Positions 1 to 9,072 are shown, counted from the first letter of the stretch. The stretch is DNA of 64,000 nucleotides from Vogesella sp. LIG4 (GCF_900090205.1 NZ_LT607802.1:1844215-1908214); one strand, 5' to 3'. Notes: generated by a model not told the origin, from the letters alone. A program made the numbers and translations.

Positions 1-384
1 AACCGCGTGCTGCGTTTCCGCCCGGTGGCCAAGGTGATGACGCAGGCGCGCTTCGAGGCTGTGCAGGAGAAGTTCGCCAGGTATGGCAACTGGGTGCTGT
101 TCGTCGCCCGCTTCCTGCCGGGGCTGCGCTCGCCCATCTTCCTTACCGCCGGCCTGACCCGGCGCATTCCCTACTGGCGCTTTCTGCTGATGGACGGCTT
201 TGCCGCGCTGATCTCGGTGCCGCTGTGGGTGTACCTGGGCTACCTGGGCGCCAGCAACCGCGACTGGCTGATGGAAATGGTACACCGTGGCCAGACCGGG
301 GTGTTCATCGTGCTGGGCGTGTTCGGCTCGGTGCTGACCCTGCTGTGGTGGCGCAAGCGCCGCGCCACGCAGCAATCGTCCTGA
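1..384 (+). CDS. DedA/VTT-family membrane protein, 5'-truncated by window edge
   Basis: This is the C-terminal 127 or so codons of a DedA-family integral membrane protein. The reading frame is open from the first base, so the true start lies upstream. The visible part contains the hallmark segment VARFLPGLRSPIFLTAG, an Arg/Pro/Gly-rich re-entrant motif of the VTT (SNARE-associated) domain. Two hydrophobic stretches and a basic tail (WWRKRR) follow. DedA proteins are inner-membrane proteins linked to undecaprenyl-phosphate or phospholipid flipping and envelope homeostasis; the exact substrate cannot be read here. The gene ends just before a strong bidirectional terminator. Family assignment is secure; subfamily is not. 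Confidence 0.85.
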   Translation, partial: NRVLRFRPVAKVMTQARFEAVQEKFARYGNWVLFVARFLPGLRSPIFLTAGLTRRIPYWRFLLMDGFAALISVPLWVYLGYLGASNRDWLMEMVHRGQTGVFIVLGVFGSVLTLLWWRKRRATQQSS

Positions 385-405
385 TGACCGGCCATGCGGC
401 CAACT

Positions 406-431
406 AAAAACCCCGCCTAGGCGGGGTTTTT
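406..431. terminator. bidirectional intrinsic terminator between dedA-like and FKBP genes
   Basis: The stem AACCCCGCC/GGCGGGGTT has a tiny loop, with A-run on the left and T-run on the right, so it can terminate both converging transcripts. A GTTGGCCGCA word (reverse orientation, 395-404) sits directly beside it. Confidence 0.85.
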
Positions 432-451
432 GCATGGGCTGCGGCGCGACT

Positions 452-778
452 TCAGTCTACCTGCAGCAGCTCCACTTCAAATACCAGGATGGCATTCGGC
501 GGAATCACGCCGCCGGCGCCGCGGGCGCCATAACCCAGTTCCGCGGGGATGGTGAGCTTGCGCTTGCCGCCCACTTTCATGCCCACTACGCCCTGGTCCC
601 AACCCTTGATGACGTAGCCTGCGCCCAGCGGGAAGCTGAACGGCTGGAAACGGTCCTTGCTGGAATCGAATTTGCTGCCATCGGTCAGCCAGCCGGTGTA
701 GTGCACGGTGACTTCCTTGCCGGTCTGCGCCTCGGTGCCGTCACCCACGACCAAGTCTTCGATGATCAGTTCTGCCAT
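452..778 (-). CDS. FKBP-type peptidyl-prolyl cis-trans isomerase
   Basis: A 108-residue single-domain FKBP. The protein is cytoplasmic, lacks a signal peptide, and accelerates cis/trans isomerisation of Xaa-Pro bonds. The pocket residues known from human FKBP12 are all present with a one-residue offset: Y27, F37, D38, V56, I57, W60, Y83 and F100. The fold is uninterrupted by an IF (chaperone) insert, which separates it from SlyD/FkpA types and resembles the small Neisseria FKBP. It is transcribed alone, converging on the upstream DedA-like gene across a shared terminator, and its start codon lies about 155 bp from the divergent DUF2189 gene. Confidence 0.93.
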   Translation of the reverse strand: MAELIIEDLVVGDGTEAQTGKEVTVHYTGWLTDGSKFDSSKDRFQPFSFPLGAGYVIKGWDQGVVGMKVGGKRKLTIPAELGYGARGAGGVIPPNAILVFEVELLQVD

Positions 779-933
779 TGTTATGTCCTCGTTGCTGCGG
801 TGAGTCTTGAACCGGGCATTCTACCTGCTGCACGGCCGGGCGATAAGCTGAATGTTGTCTTTACAGCTCAATGGCTTATAACAAGAAAAGTCGCGGTTCA
901 TCCACGCAGCTGTCGAAATAAAGGGGACCAATC

Positions 934-1710
934 ATGGACATTACCCATCTGCCCAGCAAAGAACATATTGTCGTCAATCACGTTGCCGTTTCCGCGCCAC
1001 TGCAGTGGCTGAAGCTGGGGTGGCAGGATCTGCGCCGCGCACCGGCCGATTCCATGTTCTACGGCGCCGTTTTCGTACTGATGGGCTATCTGCTCAATAT
1101 GTATTTCAGCTATGCACCCGAGTACATGATCACCCTGGCCGCGCTGTTCCTGCTGGCCGGGCCGTTCATGGCCATCGGCCTGTACGACATCTCGCGCCAG
1201 CTGGAAGCCTTCAACGGCGGGCGGGTGCGCCTGGCGCACAGCATGGCGGCCTGGCGCAGCAATATGCCCGGCTTCTCGCTGTACGCGGTATTGCTGGCGG
1301 TGATGGTGTTCGGCTGGTTCCGCATTTCGCTGCTGATGTTTGCGCTGTTCTACGAGGGTAGTGTGCCGACGCTGGATTCGCTGGTGGCCAATGCCTTCAC
1401 CCAGGAGAACATCGGCTTCCTGGTTGCCTGGTTCGGTACCGGCTTCTTCTTTGCCGTTGCGGTGTTCTCGCTGAGCGTATGCGCCATTCCGATGCTGCTG
1501 GACAAGGAAGTGGACACCATCACCGCCATGGTGATGAGCGTGCAGGCGGTGTACCACAACATGCTGACGATGCTGTTCTGGGCGGCTATCATCGTGGCTC
1601 TGACCGCGATCGGGTTTGCCACCCAGTTTGTCGGGCTGCTGCTGATCACCCCGCTGATCGGCCTGTCCAGCTGGCATGCCTATCGCGCCCTGATCTCCTA
1701 CGAGCACTAA
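934..1710 (+). CDS. DUF2189-family integral membrane protein
   Basis: A 258-residue polytopic membrane protein. After a short N-terminal segment with WLKLGWQDLRRAP, which is typical of DUF2189 (a predicted integral membrane family found in proteobacteria), there are about six hydrophobic helices. The start at 934 is preceded by an AGGGGA-like ribosome site (920-925). No catalytic motif is visible and the function of the family is unknown. It may be co-transcribed with the 2-hydroxyacid dehydrogenase that starts 13 bp after its stop codon. Confidence 0.85.
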   Translation: MDITHLPSKEHIVVNHVAVSAPLQWLKLGWQDLRRAPADSMFYGAVFVLMGYLLNMYFSYAPEYMITLAALFLLAGPFMAIGLYDISRQLEAFNGGRVRLAHSMAAWRSNMPGFSLYAVLLAVMVFGWFRISLLMFALFYEGSVPTLDSLVANAFTQENIGFLVAWFGTGFFFAVAVFSLSVCAIPMLLDKEVDTITAMVMSVQAVYHNMLTMLFWAAIIVALTAIGFATQFVGLLLITPLIGLSSWHAYRALISYEH

Positions 1711-1723
1711 GCCTGCCTGCCAC

Positions 1724-2677
1724 ATGACCGAACCCGCCATCGTGTTTCTGGACCGGGACAGCCTGCCTGTCCCGGTTCCCGTTTGTAAGCTGCCGCATAC
1801 CTACCGCGAATTCCCGGCCACCAGCCGCGAGCAGATCGTGGCGCACTGCGCCGACGCCGACATCGTCATCACCAACAAGGTGCCGTTCGATGCGGCAACG
1901 TTGGCCGCATTGCCGCGGCTGAAGATGCTGGCCATCGCCGCCACCGGCTACAACCACATCGACCTGGATAGCTGCCGCCGCCAGGGCATCGCGGTGGCCA
2001 ATATCCGCAATTACGGCGACGAAACCGTGGCCGAGCACGCCTTCATGCTGATGATGGCGCTGATGCGCAACCTGCCTGCCTACCAGCGCGATGTGGCTGC
2101 CGGCGTATGGCAGAACGCGCCGCAGTTCTGCCACTTTGGTGCGCCGATCCGCGACCTGAAAGGCGCCACACTGGGCATCTTCGGCAGTGGCGGCATTGGC
2201 CAGGCCATGGCAGCGCGTGCCCGCGCCTTCGGTATGCAAGTGCAGTTCGGCGAGCGCAAGGGCGCGGAGGCGGTGCGCGACGGCCATGTATCGTTCGACA
2301 CCCTGCTGGCCAGCTCGGACGTGATTTCGCTGCACTGCCCGCTGAATGACAGCACCCGCAACCTGATCGGCGAGCGCGAGCTGCAGGCAATGAAGCCGGG
2401 GGCCGTGCTGGTGAATACCGCGCGTGGCGGCCTGGTGGACGAAGATGCGCTGGTTGCGGCGCTGAAGTACGGCCAGCTCGGTGGCGCCGGTTTCGACGTG
2501 CTGTCGGTGGAGCCGCCGCGTGAGGGCAACCCGCTGCTCAAGGCAAGGCTGCCGCACCTGATCGTTACCCCGCACGTGGGCTGGGCCAGCCGCGAGGCGA
2601 TGGACAGGTTGGCCGCACAGCTGATCGGCAATATCGAGGCTTTCCTGCAAGGAGAGCGGCTGAACCGCCTGGACTGA
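1724..2677 (+). CDS. D-2-hydroxyacid dehydrogenase (hydroxypyruvate/glycerate dehydrogenase type)
   Basis: A 317-residue NAD(P)-dependent reductase of the D-isomer 2-hydroxyacid dehydrogenase family. The Rossmann motif GSGGIG lies at 154-159. The catalytic triad characteristic of the family is visible: R234 in NTARGG, E263 in SVEPP and H284 in TPHVGW. The N-terminal half carries the substrate-binding segment AATGYNHID (72-80). Length and motifs fit glycerate dehydrogenase (HprA-like), which interconverts hydroxypyruvate and D-glycerate, but related enzymes acting on other 2-oxoacids cannot be excluded. It follows the DUF2189 gene by 13 bp and ends before a clear terminator. Confidence 0.9.
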   Translation: MTEPAIVFLDRDSLPVPVPVCKLPHTYREFPATSREQIVAHCADADIVITNKVPFDAATLAALPRLKMLAIAATGYNHIDLDSCRRQGIAVANIRNYGDETVAEHAFMLMMALMRNLPAYQRDVAAGVWQNAPQFCHFGAPIRDLKGATLGIFGSGGIGQAMAARARAFGMQVQFGERKGAEAVRDGHVSFDTLLASSDVISLHCPLNDSTRNLIGERELQAMKPGAVLVNTARGGLVDEDALVAALKYGQLGGAGFDVLSVEPPREGNPLLKARLPHLIVTPHVGWASREAMDRLAAQLIGNIEAFLQGERLNRLD

Positions 2678-2698
2678 TGCGCCCACTGTGACCAAAGC

Positions 2699-2722
2699 AC
2701 CCGCCTGATGGCGGGTTTTTTA
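2699..2722 (+). terminator. intrinsic terminator after hydroxyacid dehydrogenase
   Basis: Stem ACCCGCC / GGCGGGT with loop TGAT, followed by a run of Ts (2716-2721). Confidence 0.85.
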
Positions 2723-2875
2723 TTGTTCACACCCCTGCTCCCCGCGCTGGCGTGGCTCACGAGGTGGTGTCATGGATTGGTCATGATGGCGTGCCACAAA
2801 ACCGGCTATACCTGTTTTATCGATAGCCGTGCAATCGCCCGCCACCCCGGTTGCCGCCCCTTCGCGGAGAACGCC

Positions 2876-4141
2876 ATGAATACAGCTTACGAGTCCATGC
2901 AACGACGCAATGCGCCCACCACTGGCGCGCAGGCTGCGCCGGAGGCTGGGCAGCCACCCAGGGTGCCCTGGCTGGCCCGGCCGCTGCTGGCCGGGCTGGA
3001 GCGGCTGCTGTATGGCGAACTGGTGTTGCAGACGCCGGATGGCCACCGCCACCTGTACAGCGGGCGCCACCCCGGCATCCGCGCCGAGCTGCAGCTGCAC
3101 GACTGGCGCGTGCTGCGGCGCATCGCGCTGGCGGGTGACATCGGCCTGGCCGAGGCCTGGCGTGCCGGCAAGCTGGCATCGCCGGACTGGCCCGCGCTGA
3201 TGAAACTGGCGCTGGAGAATGAGGCCGCGTTCGAGCAGGCCATCCATGGCAGCTGGCTGGGTACCATCGGCTATGTGTTGCGCCACCTGTCGCGTGCCAA
3301 TACCCGCAAGGGCAGCCGCCGCAACATTCACGCGCACTACGACCTGGGCAACAACTTCTACCGGCTGTGGCTGGACCCGAGCATGAGCTACTCTTCCGGC
3401 CTGTACCAGGGCGCTGCCGAGCTGAGCCTGCAGCAGGCGCAGCAGGCCAAGTACGAGCGCATCCTGCAGCGGCTGGCGCCCAGGCCCGGCCAGCGTATCC
3501 TGGAAATCGGCTGTGGCTGGGGCGGCTTTGCCGAGCATGCGATACGCCACTGTGGCGTGCACATTACCGGCCTGACACTATCGAACGAACAGCTGGGCTG
3601 GGCGCAGCGCAGGTTGGCCGCAGCCGGCCTCGGCAGGCATGCCGAATTGCGACGGCAGGATTACCGCGAAGTCAGCGGGCAGTACGACCACATCGTTTCC
3701 ATCGAGATGCTGGAGGCGGTGGGCGAGCGCTGGTGGCCGAGCTATTTCGCCAAGCTGCGCGACTGTCTGAAGCCGGGCGGCAAGGCGCTGGTGCAGGTGA
3801 TCACCATTGGCGACGAGCATTTCGAGCGCTACCGGAGCAGCACCGATTTCATCCAGCAATACATTTTTCCGGGTGGCATGCTGCCGTCGCCCACGCGACT
3901 GGAGCAGGAAATCCGCCGCGCCGGCCTGCATCTGGCCGACCGGCATAGCTTTGGCGCCGATTACGCCCGCACGCTGCGGGAATGGCTGGCCCGCTTCCAG
4001 CGCGCGCTGCCCGAAATCCGCCGCCAGGGCTTTGACGACAGCTTCATCCGGCTGTGGCAGTTCTACCTGTATTACTGCATTGCCGGCTTCGAGGCCGGGC
4101 GCACCGACGTGTGCCAGCTGGAGATTCGCCGGCGGGTGTAG
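2876..4141 (+). CDS. cfa: cyclopropane-fatty-acyl-phospholipid synthase family methyltransferase
   Basis: A 421-residue SAM-dependent enzyme that adds a methylene bridge to unsaturated acyl chains of membrane phospholipids. I chose the ATG at 2876 (ribosome site GGAGA just upstream) rather than an upstream in-frame codon that would lie inside the preceding terminator. Family motifs are HYDLGNNFYRLWLDP (154-168), SAM loop EIGCGWGGFAEHA (210-222), SIEMLEAVGE (275-284) and FIQQYIFPGGMLPS (325-338). At the position of the E. coli Cfa cysteine in the MQYSCAY motif this protein has Ser (MSYSSGLY, 170-177), as in many Cfa homologues. The gene is monocistronic, bounded by terminators. Confidence 0.88.
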   Translation: MNTAYESMQRRNAPTTGAQAAPEAGQPPRVPWLARPLLAGLERLLYGELVLQTPDGHRHLYSGRHPGIRAELQLHDWRVLRRIALAGDIGLAEAWRAGKLASPDWPALMKLALENEAAFEQAIHGSWLGTIGYVLRHLSRANTRKGSRRNIHAHYDLGNNFYRLWLDPSMSYSSGLYQGAAELSLQQAQQAKYERILQRLAPRPGQRILEIGCGWGGFAEHAIRHCGVHITGLTLSNEQLGWAQRRLAAAGLGRHAELRRQDYREVSGQYDHIVSIEMLEAVGERWWPSYFAKLRDCLKPGGKALVQVITIGDEHFERYRSSTDFIQQYIFPGGMLPSPTRLEQEIRRAGLHLADRHSFGADYARTLREWLARFQRALPEIRRQGFDDSFIRLWQFYLYYCIAGFEAGRTDVCQLEIRRRV

Positions 4142-4188
4142 CTGGCGGCCGGGCGCGGCTTGCAAAAGCGGGGGCGCTTGACCATAAC

Positions 4189-4216
4189 AAAGGGACCGGC
4201 AAGGCGGTCCCTTTTG
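4189..4216 (+). terminator. intrinsic terminator after cfa
   Basis: Stem AAGGGACC / GGTCCCTT with a short loop and a TTTT tail. Confidence 0.8.
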
Positions 4217-4241
4217 TGTACAGCCCGCCAAGCCGGGCGTG

Positions 4242-4405
4242 GCGTCTGTTTACGATCTCGCGGGCTAGGGCGGGGCAAGGCAAAAACGACAGAGGGAGCG
4301 GAGTTTACAAAGCGTAAGTGCGCATCGCTGAATCGAATGCAACGCCGCATCGCCCAAGCGTAGCTGACGCCAAAAAATCAGCAGCAGGTCGTAAACAGGT
4401 TCTTA
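4242..4405. mobile_element. MITE-like element, copy 1 (degenerate left end)
   Basis: About 160 bp ending in near-perfect inverted termini (CTGTTTACGA at left, CGTAAACAG at right) and flanked on the right by TTA. The interior shares blocks with copy 2 (7847-7986), for example GCGGAGTTTACA followed by GTAA.TGCGCAT. It contains no ORF. The TTA on its right edge is also the stop codon (TAA on the minus strand) of the DUF1841 gene. Terminal sequence and TTA flank suggest mobilisation by an IS5-family transposase, which is inference. Confidence 0.7.
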
Positions 4406-4879
4406 GTCGTCCATGTCCTTCAGGTTGAGGCGGCGTTCGTTCTCCGGGTCCAGCCCCAGCTTGCCGCGGATGCAGCCCAGGTACACGTTGACGTCCGGGC
4501 CGCCGCCGTAGCGCTGTGCCTGCCAGATCATCTCGCCCAGGCAGTCGATCACGTCATGCTGGGCATCGTGCTCGCTGCCGTGTTTGGCGAGCAGCTGCTG
4601 GTACAGTTCGCGAATGCCGAAGGGCTGGTCGATGGACAATTGCTCTTCCACCGCCAGGTGCATGCTCATGTGCATGAAGGGGTTGGTTTCGCCTTGCTCC
4701 GGCAGCCATTCGCGCTCGCCGTACTGCTCGGGGCGGTCCAGGATGGCATGGTATTCGGGGTGGGCGGCGATGACGCTGGCCAGCAGTTTTTCCAGGTCGC
4801 TCAGCGGGTGACCGGCTTGCTGCTTTTTCCAGGTGTCGAAGAAGAAACGGCGGGCATCCTGCCGGCTGGGTGCAAACAT
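4403..4879 (-). CDS. DUF1841 family protein
   Basis: A 158-residue soluble protein of the DUF1841 family, which is common in beta- and gammaproteobacteria and has no established function. I place the start at the ATG at 4879 (protein begins MFAPSRQDARRFF) because family members start at this motif; the in-frame extension to 4912 adds an unconserved segment. The central block NPFMHMSMHLAVEEQ and the YLGCIRGKLGLDP segment near the C-terminus are recognisable. The stop codon coincides with the TTA flank of a MITE-like element. It is divergent from the glutathione peroxidase gene, 53 bp away. Confidence 0.8.
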   Translation of the reverse strand: MFAPSRQDARRFFFDTWKKQQAGHPLSDLEKLLASVIAAHPEYHAILDRPEQYGEREWLPEQGETNPFMHMSMHLAVEEQLSIDQPFGIRELYQQLLAKHGSEHDAQHDVIDCLGEMIWQAQRYGGGPDVNVYLGCIRGKLGLDPENERRLNLKDMDD

Positions 4880-4932
4880 AATTGTTGACTGAATAACTCG
4901 GAAAATCAGCATTATACGAGGGCTATCCCACC

Positions 4933-5418
<486 letters not shown>

Positions 5419-5443
5419 ACTGCCCGCTGTTTCCCATTCACGC

Positions 5444-5476
5444 AAAAGCCCTTTCGCATGGCGAAAGGGCTTTTTG
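5444..5476. terminator. intrinsic terminator between gpx-like gene and trmB
   Basis: Stem AAAAGCCCTTTCGC / GCGAAAGGGCTTTTT with three-base loop; A-run left and T-run right make it usable from both directions. A GTTGGCCGCA word follows at 5505-5514. Confidence 0.85.
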
Positions 5477-5520
5477 TCTGCCATCACCGCGGCCAGCACG
5501 GCAAGTTGGCCGCAAGGCGC

Positions 5521-6201
5521 TTATTTGCGCAGGAATACGATGTCCCACACGCCATGGCCCAGGCGGATGCCGCGTGCCTCAAACTTGGTCAGCGGGCGGT
5601 AAGCCGGGCGCGGCGCGTAGCCGTCGGCGCTGTTCTGCAGCTCGGCATTGTTGCTGAACACTTCCATGATCTGGATCGCGTAGTCTTCCCAGTCGGTGGC
5701 TGCATGCAGGTAGCCGCCCGGCTTGATCTTCTTCACCAGCTTTTCGATGAACGGCGCCTGGATCAGGCGGCGCTTGTTATGGCGCTTTTTGTGCCACGGG
5801 TCGGGGAAGAAAATGTGCACGCCGTCCAGGCAGGCATCCGGCAGCATGTTATCCATCACTTCGACTGCATCGTGGCGGATCAGGCGCAGGTTGGACAGGT
5901 TCTGCTCGGCGATCAGCTTGAACAGGTTGCCCACGCCCGGCGAGTGCACCTCGATGCCCAGGTAGTCGTTCTGCGTGTTGGCCGCAGCGATTTCGGCGGT
6001 GGCGGTGCCCATGCCGAAGCCGATTTCCAGGATCTTCGGCGCTTCGCGGCCGAACGCCTGTGTCAGATCCAGCGCCTGCGGCTGGTACTCGATACCCCAG
6101 CGCGGCATGCCCTCGTCGATGGCGCGCTGCTGCGAGGCGGTCAGATGGCCCTGGCGCAGCACAAAGCTGCGGATGGCGCGGTTGAAGGCCGGATTTTCCA
6201 T
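5521..6201 (-). CDS. trmB: tRNA (guanine-N7-)-methyltransferase
   Basis: A 226-residue SAM-dependent enzyme that makes m7G46 in the variable loop of tRNAs. The start is taken as the ATG at 6201 ([10 protein letters not shown]); a GTG three codons upstream (6210) is possible. Motifs: EIGFGMG SAM loop at 59-65, [10 protein letters not shown] at 82-91, and the TrmB signature [15 protein letters not shown] at 131-145. It is convergent with the glutathione peroxidase gene and divergent from the LysE-type exporter. Confidence 0.93.
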   Translation of the reverse strand: MENPAFNRAIRSFVLRQGHLTASQQRAIDEGMPRWGIEYQPQALDLTQAFGREAPKILEIGFGMGTATAEIAAANTQNDYLGIEVHSPGVGNLFKLIAEQNLSNLRLIRHDAVEVMDNMLPDACLDGVHIFFPDPWHKKRHNKRRLIQAPFIEKLVKKIKPGGYLHAATDWEDYAIQIMEVFSNNAELQNSADGYAPRPAYRPLTKFEARGIRLGHGVWDIVFLRK

Positions 6202-6339
6202 GCTCGTCACTCAAAAACTGCAAAAAGATCGCGATGTTACCGAAATCCTGAGCGTGACGGTAGCGTCACAATAGTTGCTTTGACGCCAGGGCGTTGCGCC
6301 TTTACGCTGAAAATTCTTTTTTATGACAAAGGGTTTTTA

Positions 6340-6966
6340 ATGATCGACTGGCACACGCTTCTGCTGTTCTCTATTGCCGCGTTGGCGTTAGTTATCACGC
6401 CTGGCCCTGATATGTTGCTCATCGCATCGCGTAGTGTTTCGCAAGGAAGACTCGCGGGGTGGGGGACATTGCTTGGTATTCAGTTGGGTACGTATTGCCA
6501 TGCGTTGGCCGCAGGGCTGGGGTTGTCACAATTGCTACTGCATGTACCGCTGGTTTATCACCTTGTACGTTTCGCCGGTGCCTCCTATCTACTCTATCTT
6601 GCATGGAGCAATCTACGAGCGGCTCCCTCCACCAAGCCTGGATGTGACGTGCCCGTAGTGCAGAAAACTGGTATGGAAATCGTGCTACAAGGGCTGGTGA
6701 CCAATTTGCTCAACCCCAAAATGGCCTTGTTCGTATTGGCGTTGTTTCCTCAGTTTCTGCAGCCAAGCAGTGGCTCGGTGTTGTGGCAGATGCTCATTCT
6801 TGCGACGGTGCTAAATCTTGCTGGTGTGCTGGTGAATGGAACGGTGATTGTCATGGCGGCTACTCTGTCGTCGCGGCTGAAACGAGGCAGTACGCGCTGG
6901 CCACGCTATCTGTTAAGCGGAGTGTTTACTGTCTTGGCGGGTAAGTTGTTGTTGACTCCGCGCTAG
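6340..6966 (+). CDS. LysE/RhtB family amino-acid exporter
   Basis: A 208-residue inner-membrane protein with about six hydrophobic helices and the family motif TPGPDMLLIASRSVSQGRLAG near residues 20-40. Members export amino acids or their derivatives (for example homoserine or threonine); the substrate is not readable. The ATG at 6340 follows an AAAGGG ribosome site (6328-6333); an upstream in-frame extension is antisense to trmB and rejected. Base composition is visibly more AT-rich, and codon choice (TTG, CTA, GTA) differs from the neighbours, which suggests acquisition. Its 3' end overlaps the convergent epimerase gene by 41 bp. Confidence 0.88.
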   Translation: MIDWHTLLLFSIAALALVITPGPDMLLIASRSVSQGRLAGWGTLLGIQLGTYCHALAAGLGLSQLLLHVPLVYHLVRFAGASYLLYLAWSNLRAAPSTKPGCDVPVVQKTGMEIVLQGLVTNLLNPKMALFVLALFPQFLQPSSGSVLWQMLILATVLNLAGVLVNGTVIVMAATLSSRLKRGSTRWPRYLLSGVFTVLAGKLLLTPR

Positions 6967-7834
6967 TTGGCAACTCCCGCAGCAGGTGTTCCACCGTCGG
7001 GTAGCGAAGGTCGCCCATTAGCTCTCGCAGCAGGCGGGTATTGCGCAAGCGGCGCGATTCGGCCAGGAACGACCACAAGCCCGGCGATACCTGCTGGCGT
7101 ACCTGCTCGCGCGGCAGGCGTGGCAGCCGCGGGTAGCCCAGGGTATCGGCCAGCCGGTCGTACCAGTCGCCCACTGCCAGTGGCTGGCTGTCGCAGGCGT
7201 TATAGACGCGGATGCCGCCCCGCTGCTGCCCCAGCGCGGCCACGCTCAGCCGTGCCAGATCGTCGGCGTGGATGTGGTTGCCGATGCTGTCCTCGGAGGC
7301 GGTGATCAGCGGTGCCTGGCTGGTAAAGCGAGACAACGGCAGGCGGTTGGCCGCATAGATGCCGGGGGCGCGCAGCACGGTCAGCGCGCAGCCGTGCAGC
7401 ATGGCAAAGGCGCGCAACTGGCGCTCCGCATCCACCCGCCGCTGCGCGCGCGGCGATTGCGGTGCCAGTGGGCTGCATTCGTCCAGCCACTGGCCGCTGG
7501 CATTGCCGTACACGCCGCTGGTGCTGATGTAGACGATACGCTGTGGTAGACTCGGCGTTTTTGCCAGTTGCGACAAGACCTTGCGCAACCTGGGGTCAAG
7601 CAGGCCTGCTTCCGGCGGTGGTGCGGTGTACAGGATGGCGTCGGCCAGCCCGGCGATGCGCCGCAGGCTGCGGCTGTCGTCCAGGTCGGCCAGTATTGGC
7701 AGTGCGCCCAACGCGCGCCAGTCGGCAGCTTTTTCCGCACTGCGCACCAGTGCCAGCACACGCCAGTGGCCGCGTAGCAGGGGCAGGGCGCGCCGGGCGA
7801 TATCGCCGGCGCCGATGATGAGCAAGGTTCGCAT
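6926..7834 (-). CDS. NAD-dependent epimerase/dehydratase-like (atypical SDR, YeeZ-like)
   Basis: A 302-residue Rossmann-fold protein of the extended/atypical short-chain dehydrogenase group. It starts with the nucleotide-binding motif IGAGDIARR (7-15), has YISTSGVYG (about 101-109) where the catalytic Ser/Tyr region lies, and HADDLAR in the C-terminal half, as in YeeZ-like proteins. The usual YxxxK is not clearly formed, so activity is uncertain. The substrate is unknown. Its start is 10 bp from the MITE-like element copy 2. Confidence 0.78.
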   Translation of the reverse strand: MRTLLIIGAGDIARRALPLLRGHWRVLALVRSAEKAADWRALGALPILADLDDSRSLRRIAGLADAILYTAPPPEAGLLDPRLRKVLSQLAKTPSLPQRIVYISTSGVYGNASGQWLDECSPLAPQSPRAQRRVDAERQLRAFAMLHGCALTVLRAPGIYAANRLPLSRFTSQAPLITASEDSIGNHIHADDLARLSVAALGQQRGGIRVYNACDSQPLAVGDWYDRLADTLGYPRLPRLPREQVRQQVSPGLWSFLAESRRLRNTRLLRELMGDLRYPTVEHLLRELPTSAESTTTYPPRQ

Positions 7835-7843
7835 CGTGGGTAT

Positions 7844-7989
7844 TTAGAGCCTGTTTACGATCTCGCGTGTTGGAGCGAGACAAGGTGAAAACGACTGGGA
7901 AAGCGGAGTTTACACAGAGTAAATGCGCATTTCTAAGTTGTTTTTAACGCGGTATCGCTGACGCACCGCAAATCGCAAACAGGTTCTTA
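7844..7989. mobile_element. MITE-like element, copy 2, with TTA target duplication
   Basis: A 140-bp element (7847-7986) with 14-bp imperfect terminal inverted repeats of consensus GARCCTGTTTRCGA, flanked on both sides by TTA (7844-7846 and 7987-7989), a 3-bp target duplication. It contains no ORF. It lies in the divergent promoter interval between the epimerase-like gene and the 2Fe-2S reductase gene, so it may affect expression of both. Copy 1 is at 4242-4405. Confidence 0.8.
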
Positions 7990-8010
7990 GCGAGAGTTTA
8001 AGGGAACGAG

Positions 8011-9039
8011 ATGACATGTTCGGTAAAGGTGCTTCCCAGCGGCCATTCTTTCGCCGTGGAAGCGCATGAAACCATTCTGGAAGCGGCGCTGCGCCAGAAT
8101 ATCGGCCTGCCGTACGGCTGCCGCGACGGTGCCTGCGGCGCCTGCAAGGGCAAGGTAGTTGAAGGTGAAGTGGATCATGGCGGTGCCCAGGACAAGGCGC
8201 TGTCCAGTGCGGATCGTGCCCAGGGCATGGCCTTGTTCTGCTGCGCCAAACCCAAGGGCGACGTGACCATCGAGGCACGCGAGCTGGCCGGTATCGGCGA
8301 CATCCAGATCAAGACCCTGCCGTGCCGTGTGGAGCAGATCGACAAGATTCACGATGTAGCGGTTCTCAAGCTCAAGCTGCCGGTTTCCGAGCGCCTGCAG
8401 TTCATGGCCGGCCAGTACATCGATATCCTGATGAAGGACGGCAAGAAGCGCAGCTTCTCCATTGCCAATGCGCCGCACGACGATGCCTTCATCGAACTGC
8501 ACATCCGCCACCAGCCAGGCGGTTCCTTTTCCGACTACGTGTTCAGCGCCATGAAGGAAAAGGAAATCATGCGTTTCAAGGGCCCGCTGGGTTCTTTCTT
8601 CCTGCGCGAGGATTCCGACAAGCCCATCATCATGGTGGCCAGTGGCACCGGTTTTGCGCCGATCAAGGGCATTATCGAGCATGCCATCCACCACGGCATC
8701 ACCCGCCCCATCGTGTTCTACTGGGGCGCTCGCACCCCGGCCGATCTGTACCTGGCGGATCTGGCCGCCAAGTGGCAGGCCGAGAACAGCAACATCACCT
8801 TCATCCCGGTGGTGTCCGATGCGTTGCCGGAGCACAACTGGGCCGGCCGCAGTGGCTTCGTGCACCAGGCGGTGCTGGACGATTTCGACTCGCTGGCCGG
8901 CTACCAGGTGTATGCCTGCGGCGCGCCCATCATGGTGGAGGCGGCACACAAGAGCTTCACCACCGAGCGCGGCTTGCCGGAGAGCGAATTCTTCTCCGAT
9001 GCCTTCTTCCTGTCCAAGGACATGAGCGGCAACAAATAA
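8011..9039 (+). CDS. 2Fe-2S flavin reductase (AscD/CDP-6-deoxy-glucoseen reductase-like, ferredoxin reductase fold)
   Basis: A 342-residue electron-transfer flavoprotein. The N-terminal plant-type ferredoxin domain has cluster ligands C37, C42, C45 and C77. The FAD-binding motif RSFS lies at 147-150, and the NAD(P)-binding motif GTGFAP at 212-217. Family members named CDP-6-deoxy-delta-3,4-glucoseen reductase act in deoxysugar synthesis, but in Neisseriales such stand-alone genes are not next to sugar genes. None is seen here, so the electron acceptor is unknown. The ATG at 8011 follows an AGGGAACGAG ribosome site and the MITE-like element. Confidence 0.85.
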   Translation: MTCSVKVLPSGHSFAVEAHETILEAALRQNIGLPYGCRDGACGACKGKVVEGEVDHGGAQDKALSSADRAQGMALFCCAKPKGDVTIEARELAGIGDIQIKTLPCRVEQIDKIHDVAVLKLKLPVSERLQFMAGQYIDILMKDGKKRSFSIANAPHDDAFIELHIRHQPGGSFSDYVFSAMKEKEIMRFKGPLGSFFLREDSDKPIIMVASGTGFAPIKGIIEHAIHHGITRPIVFYWGARTPADLYLADLAAKWQAENSNITFIPVVSDALPEHNWAGRSGFVHQAVLDDFDSLAGYQVYACGAPIMVEAAHKSFTTERGLPESEFFSDAFFLSKDMSGNK

Positions 9040-9072
9040 GTTGGCCGCAAGCCAGCTCCGGCGCGCCAAAAC

